Source of the DNA: Streptomyces finlayi
GTDB lineage: Bacteria > Actinomycetota > Actinomycetes > Streptomycetales > Streptomycetaceae
Direction of reading: 5' to 3'
Length of the DNA: 64,000 nt
NCBI RefSeq assembly: GCF_014216315.1
Contig: NZ_CP045702.1
Coordinates: 2,356,001-2,420,000, forward strand
Numbering within the stretch: position 1 is the stretch's first letter; each line of letters opens with the position of its first letter. A program made the translations under genes and the position numbers. Below are positions 24,691 to 33,177 of the stretch, in pieces. The notes beneath the pieces are model-generated. The model did not search any database and had not been told where the DNA came from. It saw only the letters and a list, made by a program, of their open reading frames with translations.

Positions 24691-26292
24691 CTACGCGTCG
24701 TCCGTTTCCCGGTAGGCCGCCGCCTCCTCCAGGTCGAGCCGGCGCAGCAGCGTGCGCATCATCTCGTCGTCGATGCGCCGCTCGTCCCTCAGCCGGACGA
24801 AGACCTCGCGCTCGGCCTCGATCATTTCGCGGGCGAGCCGCCGGTAGGTTTCGTCCGCGGACTCCCCGGTGACCGGGTTCGCCGCGCCGAGCCGCTCCCA
24901 GACGGCGTTGCGGCGGCGTTCCAGGACCGACCGCAGCCGGTCGGCGAGCGGTCCGGGCAGGCTGTTGCCCCGGTCGGCGAGCAGTTCGTCCAGGCGGGCC
25001 TCGGCGGCTCTGGAGGCCTGGCTCTGGGCCTGCGCCTCGGCCAGCGTCTCCGCGCGCAGGTCACGCCCCGGGAGCTTCAGTACGCGCACCAGGAGCGGCA
25101 GGGTGAGCCCCTGGATCACCAGGGTGCCGATGACGGTCGTGAAGGTCAGGAACAGCACCAGGTTGCGGGCCGGGAAGGCCTCGCCGTCGTCCATGGTCAG
25201 CGGGACGGAGAAGGCGATGGCGAGCGAGACGACGCCCCGCATCCCCGCCCAGCCGACGATCAGCGGCGCCGTCCAGCTCGTCCCGGGTTCCCACTCCCTG
25301 ATGCCCTTGGACAGCCATCGCGGCAGATAGGTCGCCGGGTAGACCCAGACGAACCGCACGACGACGACGGCGACGAACACGACGAACGCGTACCGGAGCG
25401 CCTCACCCACGCTGTACGTTCCGAGGCCCTTCAGTACGAAGGACAGCTGCAGGCCGATGAGCGCGAAGACGACGGACTCCAGGACGAACGCGACCATCTT
25501 CCAGACCGCCGCCTCCTGAAGACGTGTCGCGAAGTCCACCTGCCAGGAACGGTGGCCCAGGTACAGCGCGACGACGACCACCGCGATCACTCCGGAGGCA
25601 TGCACCCGTTCCGCAGCCGCGTACGCCACGAAGGGGATCAGCAGGGAGAGGGTGTTCTGGAGCAGGGGCTCCTTCAGATGCGTGCGGAGCCAGTGCAGCG
25701 GCACCATCAGAAGCAGACCGACGCTCACGCCGCCCACCGCGGCCAGCAGGAACTCGCCGATCCCGGCGGCCCAGCCGACTCCCTCGCCGACGGCCGCGGC
25801 CAGGGCGACCTTGAAGGCGGTGATCGCGGTGGCGTCGTTCACCAGGGACTCGCCCTGGAGGATCGTGGTCACCCGGGCGGGCAGCCCCACACGGCGCGCG
25901 ATCGTCGCGGCGGTGACGGCGTCCGGCGGAGCGATCACCGCGCCGAGCACCAGGGCCGCGGTCAACGGCAGACCGGGAACCAGCCGATAGGCCAGCCACC
26001 CGACGGCAAGGGTCGCGAAGAGCACGTAGCCGACCGACAACAGGGCGATCGGCCGGACATTGGCCCGCAGATCGAGGTACGAGCTGTCCACCGCCGCCGT
26101 GTAGAGCAGCGGCGGCAGAAGGAGCGGGAGCACGATGTGCGCGTCCAGGGTGTACGTCGGCATGCCCGGCACGTACGACGCCAGCAGCCCCACGACAACC
26201 AGCAGCAGCGGTGCGGGCACCGGGGTGCGGCGCGCGGCCCCTGCCACCGCGGCGCTGGCCGCGACCAGTGCCACCAGCGGCAATGCGTCCAT
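24691..26292 (-). CDS. Na+/H+ antiporter, CPA1 family
   Basis: A 533-residue integral membrane protein with about 12 hydrophobic segments in residues 1-410 and a cytosolic, charged, helical C-terminal tail of about 120 residues. Signature segments include GAVIAPPDAVTAATIARR and QGESLVNDATAITAFKVAL, which contains the catalytic ND pair of the CPA1 family. It exchanges Na+ or K+ for H+ at the plasma membrane. Single gene, divergent from the UBP zinc finger gene. Confidence 0.88.
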   Translation of the reverse strand: MDALPLVALVAASAAVAGAARRTPVPAPLLLVVVGLLASYVPGMPTYTLDAHIVLPLLLPPLLYTAAVDSSYLDLRANVRPIALLSVGYVLFATLAVGWLAYRLVPGLPLTAALVLGAVIAPPDAVTAATIARRVGLPARVTTILQGESLVNDATAITAFKVALAAAVGEGVGWAAGIGEFLLAAVGGVSVGLLLMVPLHWLRTHLKEPLLQNTLSLLIPFVAYAAAERVHASGVIAVVVVALYLGHRSWQVDFATRLQEAAVWKMVAFVLESVVFALIGLQLSFVLKGLGTYSVGEALRYAFVVFVAVVVVRFVWVYPATYLPRWLSKGIREWEPGTSWTAPLIVGWAGMRGVVSLAIAFSVPLTMDDGEAFPARNLVLFLTFTTVIGTLVIQGLTLPLLVRVLKLPGRDLRAETLAEAQAQSQASRAAEARLDELLADRGNSLPGPLADRLRSVLERRRNAVWERLGAANPVTGESADETYRRLAREMIEAEREVFVRLRDERRIDDEMMRTLLRRLDLEEAAAYRETDDA

Positions 26293-26327
26293 CTCACGGT
26301 CCTCACATCCGTCGTAACCTGCACATC

Positions 26328-26588
26328 ATGAGTGAGTGCCCGCACCTTCCGGAACTGCCGCGCCCCGAGCCCGCCCCGCTCAGTGAGACCTGTACGGAGT
26401 GCCGCGCGGTCGGGAGCCACCCCGTGCAACTGCGTCTCTGCCTCGTCTGCGGGCACGTCGGATGCTGTGATTCCTCCCCCCTGCGGCACGCGACGGCCCA
26501 CTTCGAGGACTCCGGTCATCCGGTCATGCGGAGCTTCGAGACGGGCGAGAGCTGGCGTTGGTGCTTCGCGGACGGTTCGATCGTCTGA
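26328..26588 (+). CDS. UBP-type zinc finger protein
   Basis: An 86-residue protein built entirely of a UBP-type zinc finger: CTECRAVG, LRLCLVCGHVGCCDSS and HATAHFEDSGHPVMRSF supply the Cys/His ligands. In eukaryotes the fold binds ubiquitin C-termini; in actinobacteria small stand-alone versions are common and of unknown function. The gene starts 36 bp from the divergent antiporter start, and the two are frequently neighbours in actinobacteria, which may reflect a shared role. Confidence 0.85.
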   Translation: MSECPHLPELPRPEPAPLSETCTECRAVGSHPVQLRLCLVCGHVGCCDSSPLRHATAHFEDSGHPVMRSFETGESWRWCFADGSIV

Positions 26589-26819
26589 CGTCTGGGTACG
26601 TCAAACCGGCGCCGGTTCTTCGTAATTGGCCGCCGCAAACCCCTAGCCACTGTGCGTACCCATGGGCTTACCATGAGTGACGACCATCGGGTGGGGTCCT
26701 GGCGACACGGCATCATGGATCGCGATAGCGTCGCCGCACCAAGAACCGACGATCGACCGCATGGCTCCGGGGCACCCTCCCGGAGCCTCGAAAGAGTTTG
26801 TGCCACCTTGGAGGTGAGG

Positions 26820-27233
26820 GTGTCCCAGATCGCAGGCGAGCCCGGGAATCAGGACTTCGTGGAAGTCCGGCTGCCCGCTGCGGGTGCCTACCTGTCGGTG
26901 CTGCGAACGGCCACGGCCGGTCTCGCAGCGCGTTTGGACTTCACTCTCGACGAGATCGAGGATCTTCGCATCGCCGTCGACGAGGCCTGCGCGATCCTGC
27001 TTCAGCAGGCCGTGCCGGGCTCCGTCCTCAGCTGCGTGTTCCGGCTCATCGACGACTCGCTCGAAGTGACGGTGTCGGCCCCGACGACGGACGGTCGCGC
27101 ACCGGAGCGCGACACCTTCGCCTGGACGGTGCTCTCGGCACTGGCCGGAAAGGTCGACTCGACGGTCGCGGACGACCGTACGGTCACCATCAGCCTCTAC
27201 AAACAGCGCGGCGCGGGACCCGGGCCGGCGTGA
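26820..27233 (+). CDS. rshA: SigH anti-sigma factor, RsbW-like kinase fold
   Basis: A 137-residue GHKL/HATPase-fold protein (FVEVRLPAAGAYLSVLRTA, then DEIEDLRIAVDEACAILL, which holds the N-box). It should bind and block SigH, encoded by the next gene. I chose GTG 26820 because GGAGGTGAGG precedes it; an in-frame ATG at 26652 or 26673 would add a Ser/Arg-rich extension. The gene is called rshA, ushX or prsH in S. coelicolor literature. Its stop codon overlaps the SigH GTG. Confidence 0.85.
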   Translation: MSQIAGEPGNQDFVEVRLPAAGAYLSVLRTATAGLAARLDFTLDEIEDLRIAVDEACAILLQQAVPGSVLSCVFRLIDDSLEVTVSAPTTDGRAPERDTFAWTVLSALAGKVDSTVADDRTVTISLYKQRGAGPGPA

Positions 27234-28183
27234 GCGACAGGAACGGGGACGGACCTGTGCGGGACGAGACGATCCGCCCCGGGGTGGTGCCCGCAACAGG
27301 CATCCCGGAGCAACAGGCCCGGCCGCATCCGGTGGACGGGGCGAACGGGACGCAAGGCCGTACGGCCGCGGTGGAGCAGTCGCAGGCAGAGCGGACGGTC
27401 CAGATGAGCGAGCACGGGCATCACGATCCACGCGACCGCAGTGCGGCGCGGGCACTCTTCATCGAGCTGCGGGAGCTGCCCGACGGCTCGCCCCAGAAGG
27501 CGGAACTGCGCAACCGGCTGGTGCGGATGCACCTGCCGCTCGTGGAGCACCTGGCCCGGCGGTTCCGCAACCGCGGCGAGCCGCTGGACGACCTGACCCA
27601 GGTCGCCACCATCGGCCTGATCAAGTCGGTGGACCGGTTCGACCCGGACCGCGGTGTGGAGTTCTCGACGTACGCGACCCCGACGGTGGTCGGGGAGATC
27701 AAGCGCCACTTCCGTGACAAGGGCTGGGCCGTACGGGTGCCCCGGCGCCTCCAGGAGCTGCGGCTCTCGCTGACCACGGCCACCGCCGAGCTCTCCCAGC
27801 AGCACGGCCGTTCCCCGACGGTCCACGAGCTGGCCGAGCGGCTGGGCATCTCCGAGGAAGAGGTGCTGGAGGGCCTTGAATCGGCCAATGCCTACAGCAC
27901 TCTGTCGCTGGACGTCCCGGACACGGACGACGAGTCCCCCGCGGTCGCGGACACGCTGGGCTCGGAGGACGAGGCGCTGGAGGGCGTCGAGTACCGCGAG
28001 TCGCTGAAGCCGCTGCTGGAGGACCTGCCGCCGCGGGAGAAGCGCATTCTGCTGCTGCGCTTCTTCGGGAACATGACCCAGTCGCAGATCGCACAGGAGG
28101 TCGGCATCTCCCAGATGCACGTCTCACGACTGCTGGCCCGCACGCTCGCACAACTGCGTGAGCGCCTACTCGTCGAGGAGTAG
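27230..28183 (+). CDS. sigH: stress-response/developmental sigma factor SigH
   Basis: A 317-residue SigB/SigF-group sigma factor. Region 2 includes LDDLTQVATIGLIKSVDRFD, region 3 LRLSLTTATAELSQQHGRSP and region 4 MTQSQIAQEVGISQMHVSRL. The GTG at 27230 overlaps the stop of the anti-sigma gene; further in-frame starts lie at GTG 27257 and ATG 27404, the latter just before MSEHGHHDPRDRSAARAL. Several SigH isoforms with different N-termini are known in S. coelicolor, so the alternative starts may be used. The sigma factor serves osmotic stress and differentiation. Confidence 0.92.
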   Translation: MSDRNGDGPVRDETIRPGVVPATGIPEQQARPHPVDGANGTQGRTAAVEQSQAERTVQMSEHGHHDPRDRSAARALFIELRELPDGSPQKAELRNRLVRMHLPLVEHLARRFRNRGEPLDDLTQVATIGLIKSVDRFDPDRGVEFSTYATPTVVGEIKRHFRDKGWAVRVPRRLQELRLSLTTATAELSQQHGRSPTVHELAERLGISEEEVLEGLESANAYSTLSLDVPDTDDESPAVADTLGSEDEALEGVEYRESLKPLLEDLPPREKRILLLRFFGNMTQSQIAQEVGISQMHVSRLLARTLAQLRERLLVEE

Positions 28184-28185
28184 TG

Positions 28186-28209
28186 CAGGGCCCGGCCGCC
28201 CGGGCCCTG
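28186..28209. terminator. sigH terminator hairpin
   Basis: CAGGGCCCGG pairs with CCGGGCCCTG around a 4-nt loop, 2 bp after the sigH stop. It also faces the convergent gene at 28234, so it may act in both directions. Confidence 0.75.
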
Positions 28210-28233
28210 GAAGCCGTTCCCGGGCGGCCGGGC

Positions 28234-28683
28234 TCAGGCCCCGGGGGTCGTACGCGGTCCCCGGATGCCCAGCGCCCGTGTGGTCGCCGGGTTCAGCAGC
28301 AGGACGAGCGCCGTCACGGCGACGGCCGCCAGCGCCATGCCGGCGGGGATGAGCGCGCCCTGGGAGCGCAGCAGCGTCCAGGCGACCGGCAGCGCCATCA
28401 GCTGGGTGACGAGCGCGGGCCCCCGGCTCCAGCCGCGCCGCAGCAGCAGTCCGCGCGCGGCGAACAGCGGGATCAGGCCAAGCGCGATGAGGGTGAGTCC
28501 ACCCATCTCCGCCTGCTCGGGGCTGTCGGGCCGGCCCAGCAGGCCCATGACCACCATGTAGATCCCGCCGACGACCAGTGCCGCACCTTCGAGGGCGTTG
28601 AGTCCGGCCACGGCGGCGATCCTGCCCGGCTTCTCCTCTGCGGCCGACGGCGAGGAAGAGGGCGTGTTCTCCTGAATGCTCAC
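28234..28683 (-). CDS. small integral membrane protein
   Basis: A 149-residue protein with a Ser/Pro/Glu-rich N-terminus (about 25 residues) and four hydrophobic segments at roughly 25-50, 62-80, 90-105 and 110-130. It ends RALGIRGPRTTPGA. The start is GTG 28683 (CAGGAG lies just inside, so the precise start is a little uncertain). The fold is not recognised. It is convergent with sigH and divergent from the lipid kinase gene, with 141 bp between the starts. Confidence 0.7.
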   Translation of the reverse strand: MSIQENTPSSSPSAAEEKPGRIAAVAGLNALEGAALVVGGIYMVVMGLLGRPDSPEQAEMGGLTLIALGLIPLFAARGLLLRRGWSRGPALVTQLMALPVAWTLLRSQGALIPAGMALAAVAVTALVLLLNPATTRALGIRGPRTTPGA

Positions 28684-28824
28684 GCTGTGCAGGTTGGCAT
28701 CCTCCCCCGGCGAAAGTGAAGCCGGGGTGCCCGGGCGCCGCCGCCGTTCACCGCCCGTCACCCAGCGTGACCCCAGGAGTGCGGTAATTCTGGCCGGTAC
28801 CTTGGGGTAGGTAGTCTGGCTGCC

Positions 28825-29793
28825 ATGCGCGCACTCCTTGTGGTCAATCCAGCTGCCACCACCACCAGTGCGCGGACCCGTGACGTGCTGATTCACGCTC
28901 TGGCGAGCGAGATGAAGATCGAAGCAGTGAGCACGGAGTACCGCGGGCACGCCCGGGACCTGGGCCGACGGGCCGCGGACTCCGACGACATCGATCTGGT
29001 GGTCGCCCTCGGGGGCGACGGCACGGTCAACGAGGTCGTGAACGGGCTGCTGCACAAGGGGCCCGATGTGGGCAGTCTGCCGAAGCTGGCCGTGGTCCCC
29101 GGCGGCTCCACGAATGTCTTCGCGCGCGCCCTGGGACTGCCCAACGACGCCGTGGAGGCCACCGGCGCCATCCTGGACGCCCTGGACCGGCGCAGCGAGC
29201 GCACGGTCGGCCTGGGCCTCGCGGCCGGCACACCGGGTACGGAGGACGAGTCCGTCCCGGCGCGCTGGTTCACTTTCTGTGCCGGTCTCGGATTCGACGC
29301 GGGCGTCATCGGCCGGGTCGAACAGCAGCGCGAACGCGGCAAACGTTCGACTCATGCGCTGTACGTGCGCCAGGTGGTCCGCCAGTTCGTCGAGGAGCCT
29401 CACCGGCGGCACGGTCTCATCACGCTGGACGTGCCCGGCCAGGACCCCGTCACGGACCTCGCGCTGTCCATAATCTGCAACACCGCCCCCTGGACCTACC
29501 TGGGGAATCGTCCGATGTACGCCTCTCCGAAGGCGTCTTTCGACACGGCCCTGGACGTCCTCGGACTGAAGCGTCTTTCGACCCCCGCGGTCGCCCGCTA
29601 CGCGACCCAGCTGCTCACTTCGAGCCCGGAAAAGGGCCCCCACGGCAAGCACGCCGTTTCGCGTCACGACCTGACCGACTTCACCTTGCATTCAAAGGCC
29701 CCACTGCCCTTCCAGATGGACGGCGACCACCTGGGACTGCGTACGAGCGTGACGTTCACAGGCGTACGCCGTGCACTGCGTGTGATTGTGTGA
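28825..29793 (+). CDS. diacylglycerol/sphingosine kinase-like lipid kinase
   Basis: A 322-residue DAGK-catalytic protein. It starts MRALLVVNPAATTTSARTRD (the N-terminal lobe) and carries the nucleotide-binding signature VVALGGDGTVNEVVNGL and the follow-on VVPGGSTNVFARALGLP. The family phosphorylates diacylglycerol or related lipids at the membrane. It lies between the sigH unit and wblE on the plus strand and is probably monocistronic. Confidence 0.9.
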   Translation: MRALLVVNPAATTTSARTRDVLIHALASEMKIEAVSTEYRGHARDLGRRAADSDDIDLVVALGGDGTVNEVVNGLLHKGPDVGSLPKLAVVPGGSTNVFARALGLPNDAVEATGAILDALDRRSERTVGLGLAAGTPGTEDESVPARWFTFCAGLGFDAGVIGRVEQQRERGKRSTHALYVRQVVRQFVEEPHRRHGLITLDVPGQDPVTDLALSIICNTAPWTYLGNRPMYASPKASFDTALDVLGLKRLSTPAVARYATQLLTSSPEKGPHGKHAVSRHDLTDFTLHSKAPLPFQMDGDHLGLRTSVTFTGVRRALRVIV

Positions 29794-30112
29794 GTGGAAG
29801 GGCCCAAAGTCCTTTGACTCGAACGTTTGGGCTGGCCCCCACCCCATGGAAGTACGGCTGTGACCTAGCCGACACCGAGGAATCAAAAAAAACTTTCCAC
29901 AAGGGGTTGTATCCGCCGCCGAGGTTTGCGAATCTCTACATGGCGATCGGGACGGCCCGCAACACCGGCCTCCACTGAAAGCCAGAACCCCTCCTCACTG
30001 ACAAGACCACAACCAGTTCATCTGGGAGTCGGCCCTGTGTCTGCGGGGGGATTCGTGAAAGCGTTCACATTCACAAGCAACAAGTTTGAAATACCAAGGA
30101 GAGGTAGCAGCC
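29794..30112 (+). promoter_or_regulatory. long leader region upstream of wblE
   Basis: A 319-bp region without a gene. It is more AT-rich than its surroundings and contains an A8 tract at 29885-29892. The ribosome binding site AAGGAGAGG precedes the wblE ATG. Promoter elements are probable, but none matches a sigma consensus convincingly. Confidence 0.45.
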
Positions 30113-30370
30113 ATGGACTGGCGTCACAACGCCGTTTGTCGTGAGGAAGACCCGGAGCTGTTCTTCCCCATCGGCAACACCGGTCCTGCGCTGCTGCAGA
30201 TCGAGGAAGCCAAGGCCGTCTGCCGTCGCTGCCCCGTCATGGAGCAGTGCCTGCAGTGGGCGCTCGAGTCCGGTCAGGACTCCGGCGTCTGGGGTGGCCT
30301 CAGCGAGGACGAGCGCCGCGCAATGAAGCGCCGCGCCGCTCGCAACCGGGCGCGTAACGCCAGCGCCTGA
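30113..30370 (+). CDS. wblE: WhiB-like Fe-S protein
   Basis: An 85-residue WhiB-family protein. Four Cys ligands, C9, C37, C40 and C46 (CRRCPVMEQC), bind a 4Fe-4S cluster, followed by the GVWGGLSEDERR turn and an Arg/Lys-rich C-terminal helix. WblE is the most conserved of the family and binds the housekeeping sigma factor region 4. The position next to sigH and the sensor kinase fits the wblE locus as I remember it. A strong AAGGAGAGG precedes the start. Confidence 0.92.
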   Translation: MDWRHNAVCREEDPELFFPIGNTGPALLQIEEAKAVCRRCPVMEQCLQWALESGQDSGVWGGLSEDERRAMKRRAARNRARNASA

Positions 30371-30485
30371 CCGACGCCCCCCGCTACGAGCCTCAGCCCG
30401 GCGGCGCGTACAGAGCGTACGCACAGCCCCGCCTTCGAGTCGCAGCGCGCAGTACCCCGTAGCGCATCGCAACGTACGTGCCAGA

Positions 30486-30523
30486 CAGAGGGCCCGGACC
30501 GTCACCACGGTCCGGGCCCTCTG
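30486..30523. terminator. bidirectional terminator between wblE and the sensor kinase
   Basis: A perfect 17-bp stem (left arm CAGAGGGCCCGGACCGT) with a 4-nt loop CACC. It lies between convergent genes, so it probably ends both. Confidence 0.85.
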
Positions 30524-30572
30524 CTGTGCCGTCCGCACCCTGTTGTGCCCCGCTGTCGCGGCCGGCGCTCGG

Positions 30573-32048
30573 CTACTTCCCCGAACCCACGGGAATGTCC
30601 AGGATCACCTGGGTGCCCTGCTCCGGACCCGGGACCATGTCGAAGCCGCCGCCCAACTCGCCCTCCACCAGGGTGCGCACGATCTGCAGGCCGAGATTTC
30701 CGGCGCGCTTCGGGTCGAAGCCCTCAGGCAGTCCGCGTCCATCGTCCGACACGGTGATCAGGAGCCGCGCGTCGGACGGAGCCCCGCCCCGTACCGCCGA
30801 GACCTCCACCGTGCCGCGCTCGGCCACGGTGAACGCGTGCTCCAGGGCGTTCTGCAGCACCTCGGTGAGCACCATCGAGAGTGGAGTGGCCACTTCCGCG
30901 TCGAGGATTCCGAAGCGGCCGGTTCGGCGGCAGGTGACCTTGCCCGGCGAGATCTCCGAGACCATCGCGATGACGCGGTCCGCGATCTGGTCGAACTCCA
31001 CCCGCTCGTCCAGGTTCTGAGACAGCGTCTCGTGCACGATCGCGATCGAACCCACGCGCCGTACCGCCTCGTTGAGCGCCTCGCGGCCCTGCTCGGAATC
31101 CATCCGGCGGGCCTGCAGGCGCAACAGGGCGGCCACCGTCTGGAGGTTGTTCTTCACCCGGTGGTGAATTTCCCGGATGGTGGCGTCCTTGGTGATCAAC
31201 TCACGTTCGCGTCGGCGCAGTTCGGTGACGTCCCGCAGGAGGACCAGCGAACCGATGCGGACCCCCTTGGGCTTGAGCGGGATGGCTCTGAGCTGAATCA
31301 CACCGCTGGCGCACTCGACCTCGAACTCGCGGGGCGCGTAACCGCTGGCCACCTTGACCAGCGCCTCGTCCACCGGCCCCCGGGAGGGGGCGAGCTCGGC
31401 CGTGGTGGTGCCGAGGTGGTGGCCGACGAGGTCGGAGGCGAGGCCGAGGCGGTGGTACGCGGAGAGGCCGTTGGGGCTGGCGTACTGGACGATCCCGTCG
31501 GCGTCGAGCCTGATCAGCCCGTCACCGACGCGTGGCGACGCGTCCATGTCGACCTGCTGGCCGGGGAACGGGAAGGACCCGGCGGCGATCATCTGAGCCA
31601 GGTCGGACGCGGACTGGAGGTAGGTGAGCTCCAGCCTGGAGGGCGTGCGGACGGTGAGGAGGTTCGTGTTGCGGGCGATCACCCCGAGGACACGGCCCTC
31701 ACGGCGTACGGGGATGGACTCGACCCGTACCGGCACCTCCTCGCGCCACTCCGGGTCCCCCTCGCGCACGATCCGGCCCTCGTCGAGCGCGGCGTCCAGC
31801 AGAGGACGCCGGCCGCGCGGCACCAGATGGCCGACCATGTCGTCCTGGTAGGAGGTGGGGCCGGTGTTGGGACGCATCTGCGCGACGGAGACGTACCGGG
31901 TCCCGTCGCGGGTGGGTACCCACAGGACGAGGTCGGCGAAGGAGAGGTCGGAGAGCAGTTGCCACTCCGAGACCAGCAGGTGGAGCCACTCGAGGTCGGT
32001 ATCGCTCAGGGCTGTGTGCTGGCGGACGAGGTCGTTCATGGAGGGCAC
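30573..32048 (-). CDS. pdtaS: PdtaS-like sensor histidine kinase
   Basis: A 491-residue soluble kinase. Residues 1-150 form a GAF-like sensor region, 180-300 a PAS domain (GLIRLDADGIVQYASPNG), and then the HisKA_2-type dimerisation motif REIHHRVKNNLQTVAALLRL with the phosphorylated His. The ATPase domain has the N-box VLTEVLQNALEHAF and G-boxes SDDGRGLPEGF and NLGLQIVRTL. The partner in mycobacteria is the ANTAR response regulator PdtaR; none is encoded here. The start is GTG 32048 or ATG 32039, both with weak ribosome binding sites. A DasR-like box lies 118 bp upstream. Confidence 0.85.
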   Translation of the reverse strand: MPSMNDLVRQHTALSDTDLEWLHLLVSEWQLLSDLSFADLVLWVPTRDGTRYVSVAQMRPNTGPTSYQDDMVGHLVPRGRRPLLDAALDEGRIVREGDPEWREEVPVRVESIPVRREGRVLGVIARNTNLLTVRTPSRLELTYLQSASDLAQMIAAGSFPFPGQQVDMDASPRVGDGLIRLDADGIVQYASPNGLSAYHRLGLASDLVGHHLGTTTAELAPSRGPVDEALVKVASGYAPREFEVECASGVIQLRAIPLKPKGVRIGSLVLLRDVTELRRRERELITKDATIREIHHRVKNNLQTVAALLRLQARRMDSEQGREALNEAVRRVGSIAIVHETLSQNLDERVEFDQIADRVIAMVSEISPGKVTCRRTGRFGILDAEVATPLSMVLTEVLQNALEHAFTVAERGTVEVSAVRGGAPSDARLLITVSDDGRGLPEGFDPKRAGNLGLQIVRTLVEGELGGGFDMVPGPEQGTQVILDIPVGSGK

Positions 32049-32389
32049 GTGTGCGAGGGTACCCGTGGATACTGAATGGTTCCGAACCGATCGGCCCGCG
32101 GCCCCGTGAGAGGGGAGGGCGGGAAGATCCGCCGGAATTGCTGTGCGCACGGATGGACAGAGCCGATTGGTCTAGTCCACAATGCACAGGAAAGACCTCC
32201 GTTCTCCCCGCACAGGAGAACGGATCGAGGCACCCGGCGCTCTCTGCCCTGACTGCGCCGGTGCCTCTCTCGGCCGGAGGAACCGCACACCACCGGCCGC
32301 GCAGCTTCGGGCTGCGGTGCCGTTCGGGCCGAGGGTCCCGTCCTGGCGCCGCGGCCCGCGGGTGTTTCCGGGGCGCCCGGACCCTGAGG
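32049..32389. other. intergenic region between sensor kinase and SIS remnant
   Basis: 341 bp without a gene. It holds the dre-like box at 32166-32183 and a GC-rich, possibly hairpin-forming stretch further left of the SIS stop. No other feature is seen. Confidence 0.5.
32166..32183. promoter_or_regulatory. DasR responsive element (dre-like) upstream of the sensor kinase
   Basis: ATTGGTCTAGTCCACAAT differs from the dre core TGGTCTAGACCA at one position. It lies 118 bp before the kinase start and downstream of the SIS remnant. Confidence 0.65.
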
Positions 32390-33013
32390 TCAGTGGGTCT
32401 CGGTGACCTTGGCCAGGGCGCGGGGAGCGTCCGGGTCCTGACCGCGGGCGATCGTCACCTCGTAGGCCGGCATCTGGAGCGGCAGGATCTCCAGGATCGG
32501 CTGCAGTTCCTCCGGCACTCCCGCCGTCGGCAGCGCGAAGCCCGCCGAAGCGGCCTCCACCTGGGCCTTCGGGCCGACCACGAAGAGGTCGGCGCCGCGG
32601 CCCCGCAGCCGGTCCAGGACCGGCTGGAGGGCGTCGCCGCCGCGGCCGTCGGTGACCACCGCGATCACCGGGGAGATGTTGTCGACCATGGCGAGCGGGC
32701 CGTGCGGCAGATCGGCGCCGGAGCAGGAGAGAGCGGGGATGTAGCTCGTCTCCATCAGCTTCAGCGCGGCTTCCTTGGCGGTGGGGTAGCCGTAGCCGCG
32801 CGAGGTGATGACCATCCGCTCCGCGAAGCGGTATCGCGAGGCGAGGGACTTGACCTCGCCTCTGCGGGCCAGGATCTCCTCGGCCAGAGCGGGCAGGGAC
32901 TCGGCTGCGGCCGGGCCGTCCCCGCCGGCGAGACCGTCCACGAAGAGATAGAGCGCCAGCAGGGAGGCGGTGTACGTCTTGGTGGCGGGCAGCGCCTGCC
33001 CGGGGCCCGCGAG
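32390..33013 (-). pseudogene. C-terminal half of a SIS-domain sugar isomerase (AgaS/GlmS-like), N-terminus missing
   Basis: The frame contains LAGPGQALPATKTYTASLLA and later VITSRGYGYPTAKEAALKLM, LSCSGADLPHGPLAMV and EILPLQMPAYEV, the central and C-terminal landmarks of the two-SIS amino-sugar isomerase family (usually about 340 residues). Only about 208 residues remain. Upstream of LAGPG the frame has no start codon until a stop, and homology ends just before the nagB promoter. The first SIS domain is therefore gone. The gene would have worked in amino-sugar catabolism beside nagB. An internal GTG at 32941 could give a short product of unlikely function. Confidence 0.75.
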
Positions 33014-33131
33014 GCTCGACTCGGGACAAGTCGACCAGGTGGAGCGGTCGGCCGCCAGCGGGGCGAACGGGCGGACCGGTGTGCGAACGGTTCCCCTCCG
33101 GGCTGCCCGGTTCTGCTAGATTGACACCTTG

Positions 33132-33148
33132 ATTGGTCTATACCACAT
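33132..33148 (+). promoter_or_regulatory. dre site of nagB
   Basis: ATTGGTCTATACCACAT matches the DasR box TGGTCTAGACCA at all but one position. It lies 30 bp before the nagB start, in the position known for DasR control of nagB. Confidence 0.8.
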
Positions 33149-33177
33149 GGCTCCACCTTCAGATCGGCAGGCACAGC

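Noticed and set aside
28234..29691. A 485-codon minus-strand frame opposite the lipid kinase gene
   Set aside because: Only the last 149 codons (28234-28683) form a real protein; the rest is antisense to the well-supported kinase gene.
29879..29908. GGAAT and GTT upstream of wblE as a SigR promoter
   Set aside because: The spacer is 22 bp rather than 18, so it does not fit the consensus.
33133..33177. Upstream TTG start for nagB giving 15 more residues
   Set aside because: It would begin inside the DasR box and has no ribosome binding site; GTG 33178 gives the usual NagB N-terminus.
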